Source: Pseudomonas kribbensis
GTDB lineage: Bacteria > Pseudomonadota > Gammaproteobacteria > Pseudomonadales > Pseudomonadaceae
DNA length: 64,000 nucleotides
Assembly (NCBI RefSeq): GCF_003352185.1
Contig: NZ_CP029608.1
Coordinates: 3,596,001-3,660,000 of the forward strand
Direction: 5' to 3'
This document shows, piece after piece, positions 1 to 9,014 of the stretch (its first letter is position 1; the number at the start of each line of letters is the position of its first letter). The translations under genes and the position numbers were made by a program. The notes under the pieces were generated by a model, which worked only from the letters and a program-made list of their open reading frames with translations, was not told the origin of the DNA and ran no database searches.

Positions 1-1371
1 GGATGCGACAAGACCACCCCGGCCCTGCTGATGGGCGCGGCCAGTTGCGATGTGCCGGCGATCGTCGTCACTGGCGGGCCGATGCTCAACGGCAAGCACA
101 AGGGCAAGGACATTGGCTCCGGCACCGTGGTCTGGCAGCTCAGCGAGCAGGTCAAGGCTGGCACCATCACGATTGACGATTTCCTCGCGGCCGAGGGCGG
201 CATGTCCCGCTCGGCCGGCACCTGCAACACCATGGGCACCGCGTCGACCATGGCCTGCATGGCCGAAGCACTGGGCACTTCCCTGCCGCACAACGCGGCG
301 ATTCCGGCGGTGGATGCGCGGCGTTACGTGCTGGCGCACATGTCCGGCATGCGTGCGGTGGAAATGGTCCGTGAAGACTTGAAGCTGTCGAAGATCCTGA
401 CCAAAGAGGCCTTCGAAAACGCGATCCGGGTCAACGCGGCGATTGGCGGTTCGACCAACGCGGTGATTCACCTAAAAGCCATCGCTGGGCGCATTGGTGT
501 CGAGCTGGATCTGGACGACTGGACCCGCATCGGTCGCGGCATGCCGACCATTGTCGACCTGCAACCGTCAGGGCGTTTCCTGATGGAAGAGTTCTATTAC
601 GCGGGCGGCTTGCCGGCCGTATTGCGCCGCCTCGGCGAGGCCAATCTGATTCCGAATCCTGACGCGCTGACCGTCAATGGCAAATCCATCGGTGAGAACA
701 CCAAGGACGCGCCGATCTACGGCGAAGACCAAGTGATCCGAACCCTCGACAACCCGATCCGCGCAGACGGCGGGATCTGCGTGTTGCGCGGCAACCTGGC
801 GCCACTGGGCGCAGTGCTCAAGCCATCTGCCGCCACGCCGGAACTGATGCAGCACCGTGGTCGCGCGGTCGTATTCGAGAACTTCGATATGTACAAGGCG
901 CGCATCAACGACCCGGAACTCGACGTCGATGCGAACTCGATTCTGGTGATGAAAAACTGCGGTCCGAAGGGTTATCCGGGCATGGCCGAGGTCGGCAACA
1001 TGGGCCTGCCGGCCAAGCTGCTGGCCCAGGGCGTGACAGACATGGTGCGCATTTCCGACGCACGCATGAGCGGCACCGCGTACGGCACAGTTGTGTTGCA
1101 TGTCGCCCCCGAAGCGGCGGCCGGCGGGCCGTTGGCGGTGGTGAAGGAAGGCGACTGGATCGAGCTGGACTGCGCCAGCGGGCGTCTGCACCTGGATATT
1201 CCGGACGCCGAACTGGCGGCACGCATGGCGGATCTGCAACCGCCGCAGCAGTTGCTGGTGGGTGGGTATCGTCAATTGTATATCGACCATGTGCTGCAGG
1301 CGGATCAGGGGTGTGATTTCGATTTCCTGGTCGGTTGTCGAGGTGCTGAAGTACCCCGCCATTCCCATTAA
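1..1371 (+). CDS. IlvD/Edd family dehydratase, sugar-acid type (5' end cut by window)
   Basis: The frame is open from base 1 (Gly-Cys-Asp-Lys-Thr-Thr-Pro-Ala), so the true start lies outside the window. The family dehydrates 2,3-dihydroxy acids with an Fe-S cluster. Visible landmarks are the GCDKTTPA cysteine motif at the left edge, the second cluster cysteine in SRSAGTCNTMGTAS, and the active-site segment SDARMSGTAYGTVVLHVAPE. The C-terminus, ending in GAEVPRHSH, resembles the arabonate/xylonate dehydratase branch more than biosynthetic IlvD. A FadR-type regulator follows 140 bp downstream, as is common for sugar-acid catabolic genes. Family is certain; substrate (L-arabonate or another aldonate) is inference. 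Confidence 0.9.
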   Translation, partial: GCDKTTPALLMGAASCDVPAIVVTGGPMLNGKHKGKDIGSGTVVWQLSEQVKAGTITIDDFLAAEGGMSRSAGTCNTMGTASTMACMAEALGTSLPHNAAIPAVDARRYVLAHMSGMRAVEMVREDLKLSKILTKEAFENAIRVNAAIGGSTNAVIHLKAIAGRIGVELDLDDWTRIGRGMPTIVDLQPSGRFLMEEFYYAGGLPAVLRRLGEANLIPNPDALTVNGKSIGENTKDAPIYGEDQVIRTLDNPIRADGGICVLRGNLAPLGAVLKPSAATPELMQHRGRAVVFENFDMYKARINDPELDVDANSILVMKNCGPKGYPGMAEVGNMGLPAKLLAQGVTDMVRISDARMSGTAYGTVVLHVAPEAAAGGPLAVVKEGDWIELDCASGRLHLDIPDAELAARMADLQPPQQLLVGGYRQLYIDHVLQADQGCDFDFLVGCRGAEVPRHSH

Positions 1372-1385
1372 CACCGCCGCCCCCT

Positions 1386-1475
1386 TGTGGGAGCCAGCCC
1401 GCTGGCGATGGCGATCTGTCAGTTGATATTCATGTTGACTGATACACCGCTATCGCGAGCAGGCTCGCTCCCACA
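1386..1475. repeat. REPIN (inverted REP doublet)
   Basis: Two inverted REP copies flank about 35 bp. The left arm begins TGTGGGAGCCAGCC and the right arm is CGAGCAGGCTCGCTCCCACA. The right arm matches the right arm of the element at 34356-34460; the left arm has diverged. It lies between the dehydratase and the regulator gene. REPINs are non-autonomous elements mobilised by RAYT transposases; no RAYT gene is in this window. Confidence 0.85.
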
Positions 1476-1511
1476 TTGCTATGATGCGCGGCATCTCCAT
1501 CGCTCAGGATC

Positions 1512-2243
1512 GTGCCGTTCCCCATGGATTACCGCAAACCTTCCGACCGTAAAAGCATGCACTCGCGCATCGTTCAGGAACTGGGCATGCAGATCGTCTC
1601 CGGCCGTTTTCTGCCTGACGACAAACTGCCCGCCGAAGCCTTGCTCTGCGAGGAGTACGCGGTCAGCCGGCCGGTGTTGCGCGAAGCTACCCGAGTGCTG
1701 GTCGCCAAGGGCCTGGTGTATTCGAAACCGCGCGTCGGCACCGTGGTCAAGCCGCGCCGCGAATGGCACATGCTCGACCCGGACGTGCTGCACTGGCTGA
1801 TGCAAAGCAGCCCGCAGAACGAGTTCTTCAATGTCCTGACCAGCGTGCGCAGCATCATCGAACCGGCCGCCGCCGCCCTCGCCGCCCAGCATGCGACCGA
1901 TGCCGACATCGCAGCCATCGGCGAAGCCTACCAACGCATGGAAGCCGCACCGACCCCGGAAGCCTTGCTGCAACCGGATCTGGATTTCCACAGCCGCATC
2001 GCCGATGCGACCCATAACGACTTGCTGGCGAACCTGTGCAACATGCTGTCGGTGGCAATTGCCGAAGCGTTGAAGCATTCGAACCAGCGGCCGAATCTGC
2101 ATGAACTGGCGTTGCCTCGGCACAAGGCGATTCTCACGGCCATCGAAAACCGTGATGCATTGGGGGCTCGGCATGCGACGTTGGTGCAGCTGGATGATGC
2201 GCGGAGTGCGCTGAGTGTTGTGCTCGGCACCGAGCTTTCCTGA
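1512..2243 (+). CDS. FadR-type (GntR/FCD) transcriptional regulator
   Basis: Residues about 10-75 form a winged helix-turn-helix (PAEALLCEEYAVSRPVLREA) and residues about 95-225 an FCD ligand-binding domain. Candidate metal ligands are visible in DLDFHSR, LPRHKAI and ARHATLV. This domain layout is that of regulators sensing small carboxylic acids. Its position just after the IlvD/Edd dehydratase suggests it controls sugar-acid catabolism. The start is either GTG at 1512 or ATG at 1524 (MDYRKPSDRK); no ribosome site clearly decides. It is a different protein from the FCD regulator at 9960. Confidence 0.9.
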   Translation: MPFPMDYRKPSDRKSMHSRIVQELGMQIVSGRFLPDDKLPAEALLCEEYAVSRPVLREATRVLVAKGLVYSKPRVGTVVKPRREWHMLDPDVLHWLMQSSPQNEFFNVLTSVRSIIEPAAAALAAQHATDADIAAIGEAYQRMEAAPTPEALLQPDLDFHSRIADATHNDLLANLCNMLSVAIAEALKHSNQRPNLHELALPRHKAILTAIENRDALGARHATLVQLDDARSALSVVLGTELS

Positions 2244-2249
2244 AGCCAT

Positions 2250-2283
2250 AAAAAAGCCGCAACCCTTGGGTTGCGGCTTTTTC
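2250..2283. terminator. bidirectional intrinsic terminator
   Basis: AAAAAGCCGCAACCC / GGGTTGCGGCTTTTT hairpin with A- and T-tracts on either side. It sits between the converging regulator gene (+) and RND exporter (-) and can serve both. Confidence 0.9.
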
Positions 2284-2299
2284 GTTTCAGGCTCGCCGA

Positions 2300-4684
2300 T
2301 CAGTGAGCAAACAACGAATTGCCCTTTTGCCCCGCCAGCTTCTCCGGCTTGATCAGGAACTTCGCCAGTGCCGGCAGCAGCCACAGCGCACCGAACATGT
2401 TCCACAACAGCATGAAGGTCAGCATCAGGCCCATGTCGGCCTGGAACTTGATCGCCGAGAAGATCCAGGTGCACACGCCGATGGCCAGGCACAGACCGGT
2501 GAACAGCACCGCTTTGCCGGTGGATTTCAGGGTCTGGTAATAGGCTTCCTGCAACGGCAGGCCGGCACGCAGGAAACTTTCCAGGCGGCTGTAGATGTAG
2601 ATGCCGTAGTCCACGCCGATCCCCACACCCAGCGCCACCACCGGCAGCGTCGCGACCTTGACGCCGATGCCCATGAATGCCATCAGCGCGTTGCCCAGCA
2701 CCGAGGTCAGCACCAGCGGCAGCACGATGCACAGGGTCGCCGCCCAGGAGCGGAAGGTGATCATGCACATCACCGCCACGCAGATGTACACCAGAATCAG
2801 GATGGTCAGTTCAGCCTGCTTGATGACTTCGTTGGTAGCCGCTTCGATCCCGGCGTTACCGGCCGCAAGGATGAATTCCAGACCGTCCTTGTTGTTGTCC
2901 TTGGCGAATTCCTGCACGGCTTTCACCGCACGGTCGAGGGTTTCAGCCTTGTGGTCGTTGAGGAACACCAGCACCGGCGCCAGCGAGCAACTGTTGTTGT
3001 ACAGGCCGTCGGCACGGGCGATGGAGTTGTTCAGCACGTCCGGGTTGCGCGACAGGGTTTCCCATTTCAGGTTGCCCTCGTTCATGCCCTTGATCATCTG
3101 CTTGGACACGGTCACCAGCGAGATCGCCGACTGCACTCCCTCGGTGTTCTGCATCTTCCACATCAGCTCATCGATCGGCGCCATCGCTTCATAGCGCGAG
3201 CAGCCTTCGGACTTGGTCTTGACCATCACCACCAGTACGTCGGAGCTGGTGGAGTAGTTGTTGATGATGAAGTTGTTGTCCTTGTTGTAGCGCGAGTCCG
3301 GACGCAGTTCCGGCGCGCCCTGGTCGAGGTCGCCGATCTTCAGGTTCTGGCTGTACCAGAGGCCGCCACCGAAGGCGATCAGGGCCAGCGCGATGGACAC
3401 CGGTGCGACTTTCGGGCTGGCGAAATTCGACAGCAGGCGCCAGAACGGATGTTCGCGGTTCGCGTCCTTCTTGCTCTTGGCGATGGCGCGCTTGCTGATG
3501 CCGACATAGGAAATCGCCACCGGCAGCAGGATCAGGTTGGTGAACACGATCACCGCCACGCCGATGGACGCGCCGATGGCCAGTTCACGGATCACGCCGA
3601 TGTCGATGATCAGCAGCGTGATGAAGCCCACCGCGTCCGCGAGAATCGCGATCATCCCCGGCAGGAACAGTTGGCGGAAGGTGCGCCGCGCGGCGGTCAG
3701 GGCGTTGTCCGCCTCGCTCGATTGCAGGGCGATACCGTTGATCTTCTGCACGCCATGGGAAATCCCGATGGCAAAGATCAGGAACGGCACCAGCATCGAA
3801 TACGGATCGAGGCCGAAACCGAAGAAGTGCATCAACCCCAGTTGCCAGACCACCGCCACCAGCGTGGTGCTCAACACCGCCACGGTGCTGCGCAGGCAGT
3901 TGGTGAACCACAGAAGCAGAATCAGGGTGATGACGAAGGCAATGCCGAAGAACATCACCACCATCACCAGTCCGTCGATCAGGTCACCGACCTTCTTGGC
4001 GAAACCGACGATGTGGATCTTGACGTTGGGGTTCTGCGCTTCGAACTTGTTGCGGATCTTGTCTTCCAGTTCATGGGAGAACTGGCGGTAGTCCAGCGCC
4101 AGCAACTTGCCCTGGTCCTGCGGGTCCGGGTAGGACTCCAGCAGCGGGATGTCGACGATGCTCGACTTGAAGTCGTTGGCCACCAGACGCCCGACCTGAC
4201 CCGACTTGAGCACGTTATTGCGCAGCATGTCGAGGCTGTCCTGGGAGCCGTCGTAGCTCTGCGGGATCACTTCACCGCCGGCAAAACCTTCCTCGGTCAC
4301 TTCGGTCCAGCGCACACTCGGGCTCCACAGCGACTTCAGGCCGGAACGGTCGACGCCGGAGATGTAGAACACCTCGTCGTTGATCTGGCGCAGGGTCTCC
4401 ATGTACTCCTTGGAGAAGATGTCACCGTCCTTGGCTTCCACCGAAATGCGTACGGTGTTGCCCAGGTTCGTCAGATCGTTGCGGTGCTCCATCATCTTCT
4501 CGATGAACGGATGCTTGAGCGGGATCATTTTTTCGAAGCTGGTAGACGGCCGGATCAGCGTGGCCTGCCAGAACAGGAAAATACTGACCAGTAGGCAGAT
4601 CACGATCACTGCCGGGCGGTTGTTGAAGATCAGGCGTTCGAGGAACGTCGCCTTGTCCTGATGATGAGTGCTCAAGGAAGTCAT
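2300..4684 (-). CDS. RND-superfamily (MMPL/SSD-like) exporter
   Basis: A 794-residue inner-membrane protein: one N-terminal membrane helix (about residues 24-42), a large periplasmic domain, a bundle of five to six helices around residues 230-400, a second periplasmic domain, then a matching bundle at about 635-770. The internal duplication (GIAFVITLILLL.. and LVYICVAVMCMITF..) and the GVGIGVDYGIYIYSRLE segment place it in the MMPL/hydrophobe-exporter group, not the HAE1 drug-pump group, and there is no MFP or OMF partner nearby. It starts 28 bp after the Ycf48-like gene and forms an operon with it. In many pseudomonads such pairs travel with DUF1302 and DUF1329 outer-membrane proteins; none is present here. 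The cargo (possibly lipid or hydrophobic) is unknown. Confidence 0.88.
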   Translation of the reverse strand: MTSLSTHHQDKATFLERLIFNNRPAVIVICLLVSIFLFWQATLIRPSTSFEKMIPLKHPFIEKMMEHRNDLTNLGNTVRISVEAKDGDIFSKEYMETLRQINDEVFYISGVDRSGLKSLWSPSVRWTEVTEEGFAGGEVIPQSYDGSQDSLDMLRNNVLKSGQVGRLVANDFKSSIVDIPLLESYPDPQDQGKLLALDYRQFSHELEDKIRNKFEAQNPNVKIHIVGFAKKVGDLIDGLVMVVMFFGIAFVITLILLLWFTNCLRSTVAVLSTTLVAVVWQLGLMHFFGFGLDPYSMLVPFLIFAIGISHGVQKINGIALQSSEADNALTAARRTFRQLFLPGMIAILADAVGFITLLIIDIGVIRELAIGASIGVAVIVFTNLILLPVAISYVGISKRAIAKSKKDANREHPFWRLLSNFASPKVAPVSIALALIAFGGGLWYSQNLKIGDLDQGAPELRPDSRYNKDNNFIINNYSTSSDVLVVMVKTKSEGCSRYEAMAPIDELMWKMQNTEGVQSAISLVTVSKQMIKGMNEGNLKWETLSRNPDVLNNSIARADGLYNNSCSLAPVLVFLNDHKAETLDRAVKAVQEFAKDNNKDGLEFILAAGNAGIEAATNEVIKQAELTILILVYICVAVMCMITFRSWAATLCIVLPLVLTSVLGNALMAFMGIGVKVATLPVVALGVGIGVDYGIYIYSRLESFLRAGLPLQEAYYQTLKSTGKAVLFTGLCLAIGVCTWIFSAIKFQADMGLMLTFMLLWNMFGALWLLPALAKFLIKPEKLAGQKGNSLFAH

Positions 4685-4712
4685 AGCCCCGCCTTCTTAT
4701 TATTGATTCGGC

Positions 4713-5741
4713 TCATTTGCCCAGCTCGGTGCCGTTGGGCGTGGTGGTGTGGACGCCACCCTGCCCGCTCAGGATCAGGTTGCCGTTGCCGGCGGCGGTG
4801 ACCGACGACAGCGAGATGCGATCCGGGCGGTTGAACACGCTGAAGGTTTCACCGTTGTCACTGCTGCTGATCACCGTGCCGCCGTTACCGACGATGATGA
4901 TGGAGCCGTCGTCGAGCCGCGTCGCTCCGGAAAGGCCGAACTCCAGCGCACCGCGTGCAGCCTTGAGTTCAACCTGTTGCCAGGTGCTGCCGAAATCGGT
5001 GGAGCGGTAGAGGTTGCCGCGCAGCCCGTAGGCCAGCAGCGTGGAAGGCTGGGCCGTGCCGATCACACCGAACAGCGAGCCTTGATAAGGGCCTTCGATT
5101 TTTTCCCAGGTCTGGCCCCAGTCGGCGGAACGGAACATCGCGCCCTGCTCGCCCACGATGAACAGCCCGGCGTCCTTGACGGCGGCAATGGCGTTGAGGT
5201 GGAACTGGTCCTGGTTGTCGAGGCGGTCGCTGACGTCTTGCCAGTTTTTGCCGCCGTCGGTGGTTTCCAGCAATGCGCCGTAGGCACCTACGGCCAGGCC
5301 GTTGTTGACGTCCTTGAACCAGAGGTCGAGCAGCGGCGATTCGCGCTTGAGGTCTTCGAACTGTTTGGTCCAGGTCTGGCCGCCGTCTTCACTGGCGAGG
5401 ATCTGCGCGTCATGGCCGACGGCCCAGCCGTGTTTGTCATCGACGAAATACACAGCCGTCAGCAACTGCCGGCTCGGCACCTTGGCCTGGGTCCAGGACT
5501 TGCCCTGGTCGTCGGAGTAGAGAATGTGCCCGCGATCCCCGACCGCCACCAGCCGTGAACCGGCGTGAACGACATCGAGCATCAGGCTTTTCGGGGCCTT
5601 GGCCGATTCGATGGCGTAGACCACGTCGGCGGGCGCTTCGGCAGCCAGTACGGGCACCGACAAGGTGGCAAAGCCCAGCAGAGAGAGTGCTGTGGCCAGC
5701 AACGCGGTGTTGCGAAACGCCGGCGGGCGGCAACGACTCAT
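4713..5741 (-). CDS. Ycf48/BNR-repeat periplasmic protein, RND-exporter accessory
   Basis: 342 residues with a signal peptide (hydrophobic stretch about 10-33, ending PVLAAEAPAD) followed by a beta-propeller of repeats with the sialidase/BNR-type signature S-x-D-x-G-x-x-W (SDDQGKSWTQ, SEDGGQTWTK, TTDGGKNWQD, SADWGQTWEK, STDFGSTWQQ). This is the YCF48/Hcf136 fold. The start at 5741 is supported by a GGAAGG ribosome site. First gene of a two-gene operon with the RND exporter, so it is probably the exporter's periplasmic partner. The role is inferred from context. Confidence 0.85.
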   Translation of the reverse strand: MSRCRPPAFRNTALLATALSLLGFATLSVPVLAAEAPADVVYAIESAKAPKSLMLDVVHAGSRLVAVGDRGHILYSDDQGKSWTQAKVPSRQLLTAVYFVDDKHGWAVGHDAQILASEDGGQTWTKQFEDLKRESPLLDLWFKDVNNGLAVGAYGALLETTDGGKNWQDVSDRLDNQDQFHLNAIAAVKDAGLFIVGEQGAMFRSADWGQTWEKIEGPYQGSLFGVIGTAQPSTLLAYGLRGNLYRSTDFGSTWQQVELKAARGALEFGLSGATRLDDGSIIIVGNGGTVISSSDNGETFSVFNRPDRISLSSVTAAGNGNLILSGQGGVHTTTPNGTELGK

Positions 5742-6066
5742 AGACCTTCCCCTATTTATTATTGTTAGGCCATTCGGCCTTCAAGGGCGCCGCAAGTGTG
5801 CTTCGGCGACGGCTGGTCAGAAGCATAGTCCTGAAACCCGCAATCCAGAGCCACTTCGGAAGCTGGCTCATCCTATCGGGCATTCGAAACGTCTGACAAT
5901 CGGCGCAACGTTATCTTTTGTTAACCGAAAGGGATTACAGCGGCGGCTGAATGCGCGGGCATTCGTCCGACTGATGGAAGGGAATCTTGCGTGGGGGACT
6001 TGCACGATCGGTATTATGGTATACCATCAGACGCACAGACACTCTTTATCCCCTACGGAGCAGCTC
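5742..6066. promoter_or_regulatory. 325-bp divergent promoter region
   Basis: No credible gene. It separates the Ycf48/RND operon (-) from the catabolic operon (+). The right end holds the palindromic operator at 6013-6027. Nothing else with clear structure was seen. Confidence 0.6.
6013..6027. promoter_or_regulatory. operator site A (GntR/FCD-type palindrome)
   Basis: ATTATGGTATACCAT; the 12-bp ATGGTATACCAT is a perfect palindrome. It lies 40 bp before the start of the DUF1185-like gene and contains TATTAT, which could be a -10 box. The same 14-bp core occurs at 12274, 13472, 37318 and 37491. T-G-G-T-N-T-A-C-C-A-like symmetry is usual for FCD-type GntR regulators, and such a gene is at 9960 in the operon behind this site. 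Confidence 0.75.
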
Positions 6067-6657
6067 ATGAGTTTCGAAATTCGCAAGATCGTCAGCTATG
6101 TCGAAGAGACCTTCATTGAAGGCGGCAAGGCTTCCGACACCCCGGTGACCATGGTGGGCCTGGCCGTCGTGATGAAAAACCCGTGGGTCGGCAACGGCTT
6201 TGTTGAAGACCTCAAGCCGCAGATCCGTGCCAACTGCTCCGACCTCGGCGCGATGATGGTCGAGCGTCTGGTAGGCATCATCGGCGGCGCCGAGAAGATC
6301 GAGGCTTACGGCAAGGCTGCGGTGGTCGGTGCCGATGGCGAGATCGAACACGCCTCGGCGGTGATCCACACCCTGCGCTTCGGCAACCACTACCGCGAAG
6401 CGGTCAAGGCCAAGAGCTACCTGAGCTTCACCAACAAGCGCGGCGGTCCGGGCACTTCGATCCAGATCCCGATGATGCACAAGGACGACGAAGGCCTGCG
6501 CTCGCACTACATCACCCTGGAAATGCAGATCGAAGACGCCCCGCGCGCCGACGAAATCGTCGTGGTGCTCGGTTGCGCCGACGGTGGTCGCCTGCACCCG
6601 CGCATCGGTAACCGCTACATCGATCTGGAAGAACTGGCCGCCGAAAAAGCCCAGTAA
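6067..6657 (+). CDS. AA_synth (DUF1185) family protein
   Basis: 196 residues; ATG at 6067 follows an ACGGAG ribosome site. The sequence belongs to the so-called amino acid synthesis family (PF06684/DUF1185), recognised from SFEIRKIVSYVEETFIEGG at the start, the KNPWVGNGF segment and the C-terminal GCADGGRLHPRIGNRY. The family name is historic and no reaction is firmly established. It is the first gene of a seven-gene operon (6067-11277) led by operator A; the neighbours are catabolic enzymes, so a catabolic role, for example on a cyclic amide or its product, is more likely than biosynthesis. That is inference. Confidence 0.85.
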   Translation: MSFEIRKIVSYVEETFIEGGKASDTPVTMVGLAVVMKNPWVGNGFVEDLKPQIRANCSDLGAMMVERLVGIIGGAEKIEAYGKAAVVGADGEIEHASAVIHTLRFGNHYREAVKAKSYLSFTNKRGGPGTSIQIPMMHKDDEGLRSHYITLEMQIEDAPRADEIVVVLGCADGGRLHPRIGNRYIDLEELAAEKAQ

Positions 6658-6690
6658 TCACAATAAAAAAAGGCATTGCAGGAGCGCTCC

Positions 6691-7524
6691 ATGATTCGGC
6701 CTACCGCTGAACTCACCCCGGCCGGCACCAGTTATCTGGCGACCGGCCAGGGCCACCCCGTGGTGTTGATCCACGGCGTGGGCCTGAACAAAGAAATGTG
6801 GGGCGGCCAGATCGTTGGCCTGGCCACGCAATACCGGGTGATCGCCTACGACATGCTCGGCCATGGCGCCAGCCCGCGTCCGGCCAGCGGCACCGCCCTG
6901 CTCGGTTATGCCGATCAGTTGCTGGAGCTGCTCGACCACCTGCAATTGCCGCTGGCATCGGTGATCGGTTTTTCCATGGGCGGTCTGGTGGCGCGGGCGT
7001 TTGCCCTGCATTACCCGGAGCGCCTGAAAAGCCTGGTGGTGCTCAACAGCGTGTTCAACCGCAGCGAAGAGCAGCGCGCCGGCGTCATCGCCCGCACCGC
7101 CCAAGCCGCCGAACACGGGCCGGATGCGAATGCCGAAGCGGCGCTGTCGCGCTGGTTCAGTCGTGAATATCAGGCGGCCAACCCGGCGCAGATCGCCGCG
7201 ATCCGCCAGACCCTCGCCGGCAATGACCCGCAGGGTTACCTGACCACCTACGAATTGTTCGCCACCCAGGACATGTACCGCGCCGACGACCTGGGCAGCA
7301 TCCAGGCGCCGACGCTGATCGCCACCGGCGAGCTGGACCCCGGATCGACCCCGGAAATGGCCGAGCAACTGGCCGCGCGCATTCCCGGCGCGAAGGTTGC
7401 CGTGCTGCCCGAGCAACGGCATATGATGCCGGTAGAGTCGCCTCGGCTGGTGAACCAGACGCTGCTGGAATTTCTCGAAACCGCACACGCCCGACAAAAC
7501 CATATAAAGGGGATCGTTGCATGA
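6691..7524 (+). CDS. alpha/beta hydrolase, RutD/enol-lactonase-like
   Basis: 277 residues from ATG 6691, chosen because AGGAGCG lies 5 bp ahead. Alpha/beta hydrolase fold: oxyanion loop LIHGVGLNKEMW, nucleophile elbow GFSMGG, acid in ATGELDPGS and catalytic histidine in EQRHMMPVE. Size and motif spacing match 3-oxoadipate enol-lactonase (PcaD) and RutD (carbamate-releasing hydrolase of the uracil pathway). Its last 4 bases overlap the aldehyde dehydrogenase start (ATGA), indicating translational coupling. Likely cleaves an ester, lactone or carbamate intermediate of the operon's pathway. Confidence 0.88.
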   Translation: MIRPTAELTPAGTSYLATGQGHPVVLIHGVGLNKEMWGGQIVGLATQYRVIAYDMLGHGASPRPASGTALLGYADQLLELLDHLQLPLASVIGFSMGGLVARAFALHYPERLKSLVVLNSVFNRSEEQRAGVIARTAQAAEHGPDANAEAALSRWFSREYQAANPAQIAAIRQTLAGNDPQGYLTTYELFATQDMYRADDLGSIQAPTLIATGELDPGSTPEMAEQLAARIPGAKVAVLPEQRHMMPVESPRLVNQTLLEFLETAHARQNHIKGIVA

Positions 7525-9002
7525 CACTCGCACGCTTCCAGATGTGCATCGGCGGAGAATGGGTCGACGCCCTCTCCGGCAAGACTTTCGAAAGCCTCAA
7601 CCCGGCGCTGGCCGAGCCTTGGGCCGTATTGCCCGACGCCGATGAAGCCGATGTCGAACGCGCCGTGCAAGCCGCGCAAACCGCCTTCGACAGCCCGGCA
7701 TGGCGCGGCCTGACCGCCACCGCGCGCGGCAAACTGCTGCGTCGCCTCGGTGACCTGATCGCCGAAAACAAGGAACAACTGGCGCAGCTGGAAAGCCGCG
7801 ACAACGGCAAACTGATCCGCGAGACCCGGGGTCAGGTCGGTTATCTGCCGGAGTTTTTCCACTACACCGCCGGCCTTGCCGACAAGCTCGAAGGCGGCAC
7901 CCTGCCGCTGGACAAGCCCGATCTGTTTGCCTACACCGTGCACGAAGCCATGGGTGTGGTCGCCGCGATCATTCCGTGGAACAGCCCGCTTTATCTGACT
8001 GCGATCAAACTGGCGCCAGCCCTGGCCGCCGGCAACACCATCGTGATCAAGCCGTCCGAGCACGCCTCGGCGACCATTCTGGAACTGGCGCGCCTGGCCC
8101 TCGAAGCCGGAATTCCGCCGGGCGTGGTCAACGTCGTCACCGGTTACGGCCCAAGCACGGGCGCCGCCCTCACCCGTCATCCATTGATCCGCAAGATCGC
8201 CTTCACCGGCGGCGCGGCCACGGCCCGGCATGTGGTGCGCAGCAGCGCCGAGAACTTCGCCAAGCTGTCGCTGGAACTGGGCGGCAAGTCGCCGAACATC
8301 ATTTTTGCCGACGCCGATCTCGACAGCGCGATCAACGGCGCCATCGCCGGGATTTACGCGGCGTCCGGCCAGAGTTGTGTATCCGGTTCGCGGCTGCTGG
8401 TGCAGGATGAGATCTACGACGAGTTCGTCAGCCGACTGGTGGAGCGTGCCCAGCGCATCCGCATCGGCAGTCCGCAGGACGACAACAGCGAAATGGGCCC
8501 GATGGCCACCGCGCAGCAACTGGCGGTAGTCGAAGGTCTGGTGGCCGACGCCATCGCCGAAGGCGCGCGTCTGCGCCTGGGCGGCAAGCGGCCGAGCGGC
8601 GTGGGTGACGGCTGGTTCTATGAACCGACGCTGTTCGAGTGCGACCGCAACTCGATGAAGATCATGCAGGAAGAAGTTTTCGGTCCGGTGGCTTCGGTCA
8701 TCCGCTTCAAGGACGAAGCCGAAGCGCTGGCGATTGCCAACGACTCACAGTTCGGCCTTGCCGCCGGCATCTGGACCCGAGACCTGGGCCGCGCCCATCG
8801 CCTGGCCCGGGACGTGCGCTCGGGGATCATCTGGGTCAACACCTACCGCGCAGTGTCGGCGATGGCACCGATCGGCGGCTTCAAGAACAGTGGCTATGGA
8901 CGCGAAAGCGGCATCGATTCGGTGCTGGCCTACACCGAACTGAAAACGGTGTGGATCAACCTCTCTCAGGCGCCGATGCCTGATCCGTTTGTGATGCGCT
9001 AG
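7521..9002 (+). CDS. NAD(P)-dependent aldehyde dehydrogenase
   Basis: 493 residues, full length for the superfamily. Catalytic Cys286 lies in SGQSCVSGSR and general-base Glu252 in LELGGKSPN; the NAD-binding segment IPWNSPLYLTAIKLAPAL and the C-terminal GGFKNSGYGRESG are present. It oxidises an aldehyde to the acid, presumably a semialdehyde made from the hydrolase or monooxygenase product. Third gene of the operon, overlapping the hydrolase by 4 bp and ending 12 bp before the flavin reductase. Substrate cannot be read from sequence. Confidence 0.93.
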   Translation: MTLARFQMCIGGEWVDALSGKTFESLNPALAEPWAVLPDADEADVERAVQAAQTAFDSPAWRGLTATARGKLLRRLGDLIAENKEQLAQLESRDNGKLIRETRGQVGYLPEFFHYTAGLADKLEGGTLPLDKPDLFAYTVHEAMGVVAAIIPWNSPLYLTAIKLAPALAAGNTIVIKPSEHASATILELARLALEAGIPPGVVNVVTGYGPSTGAALTRHPLIRKIAFTGGAATARHVVRSSAENFAKLSLELGGKSPNIIFADADLDSAINGAIAGIYAASGQSCVSGSRLLVQDEIYDEFVSRLVERAQRIRIGSPQDDNSEMGPMATAQQLAVVEGLVADAIAEGARLRLGGKRPSGVGDGWFYEPTLFECDRNSMKIMQEEVFGPVASVIRFKDEAEALAIANDSQFGLAAGIWTRDLGRAHRLARDVRSGIIWVNTYRAVSAMAPIGGFKNSGYGRESGIDSVLAYTELKTVWINLSQAPMPDPFVMR

Positions 9003-9014
9003 GAGTCCTGCGAC

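Noticed and set aside
2303..4594. 763-codon open frame opposite the RND exporter
   Set aside because: His/Gln/Asp-rich translation typical of a shadow of a membrane protein; the minus-strand frame has clear RND motifs.
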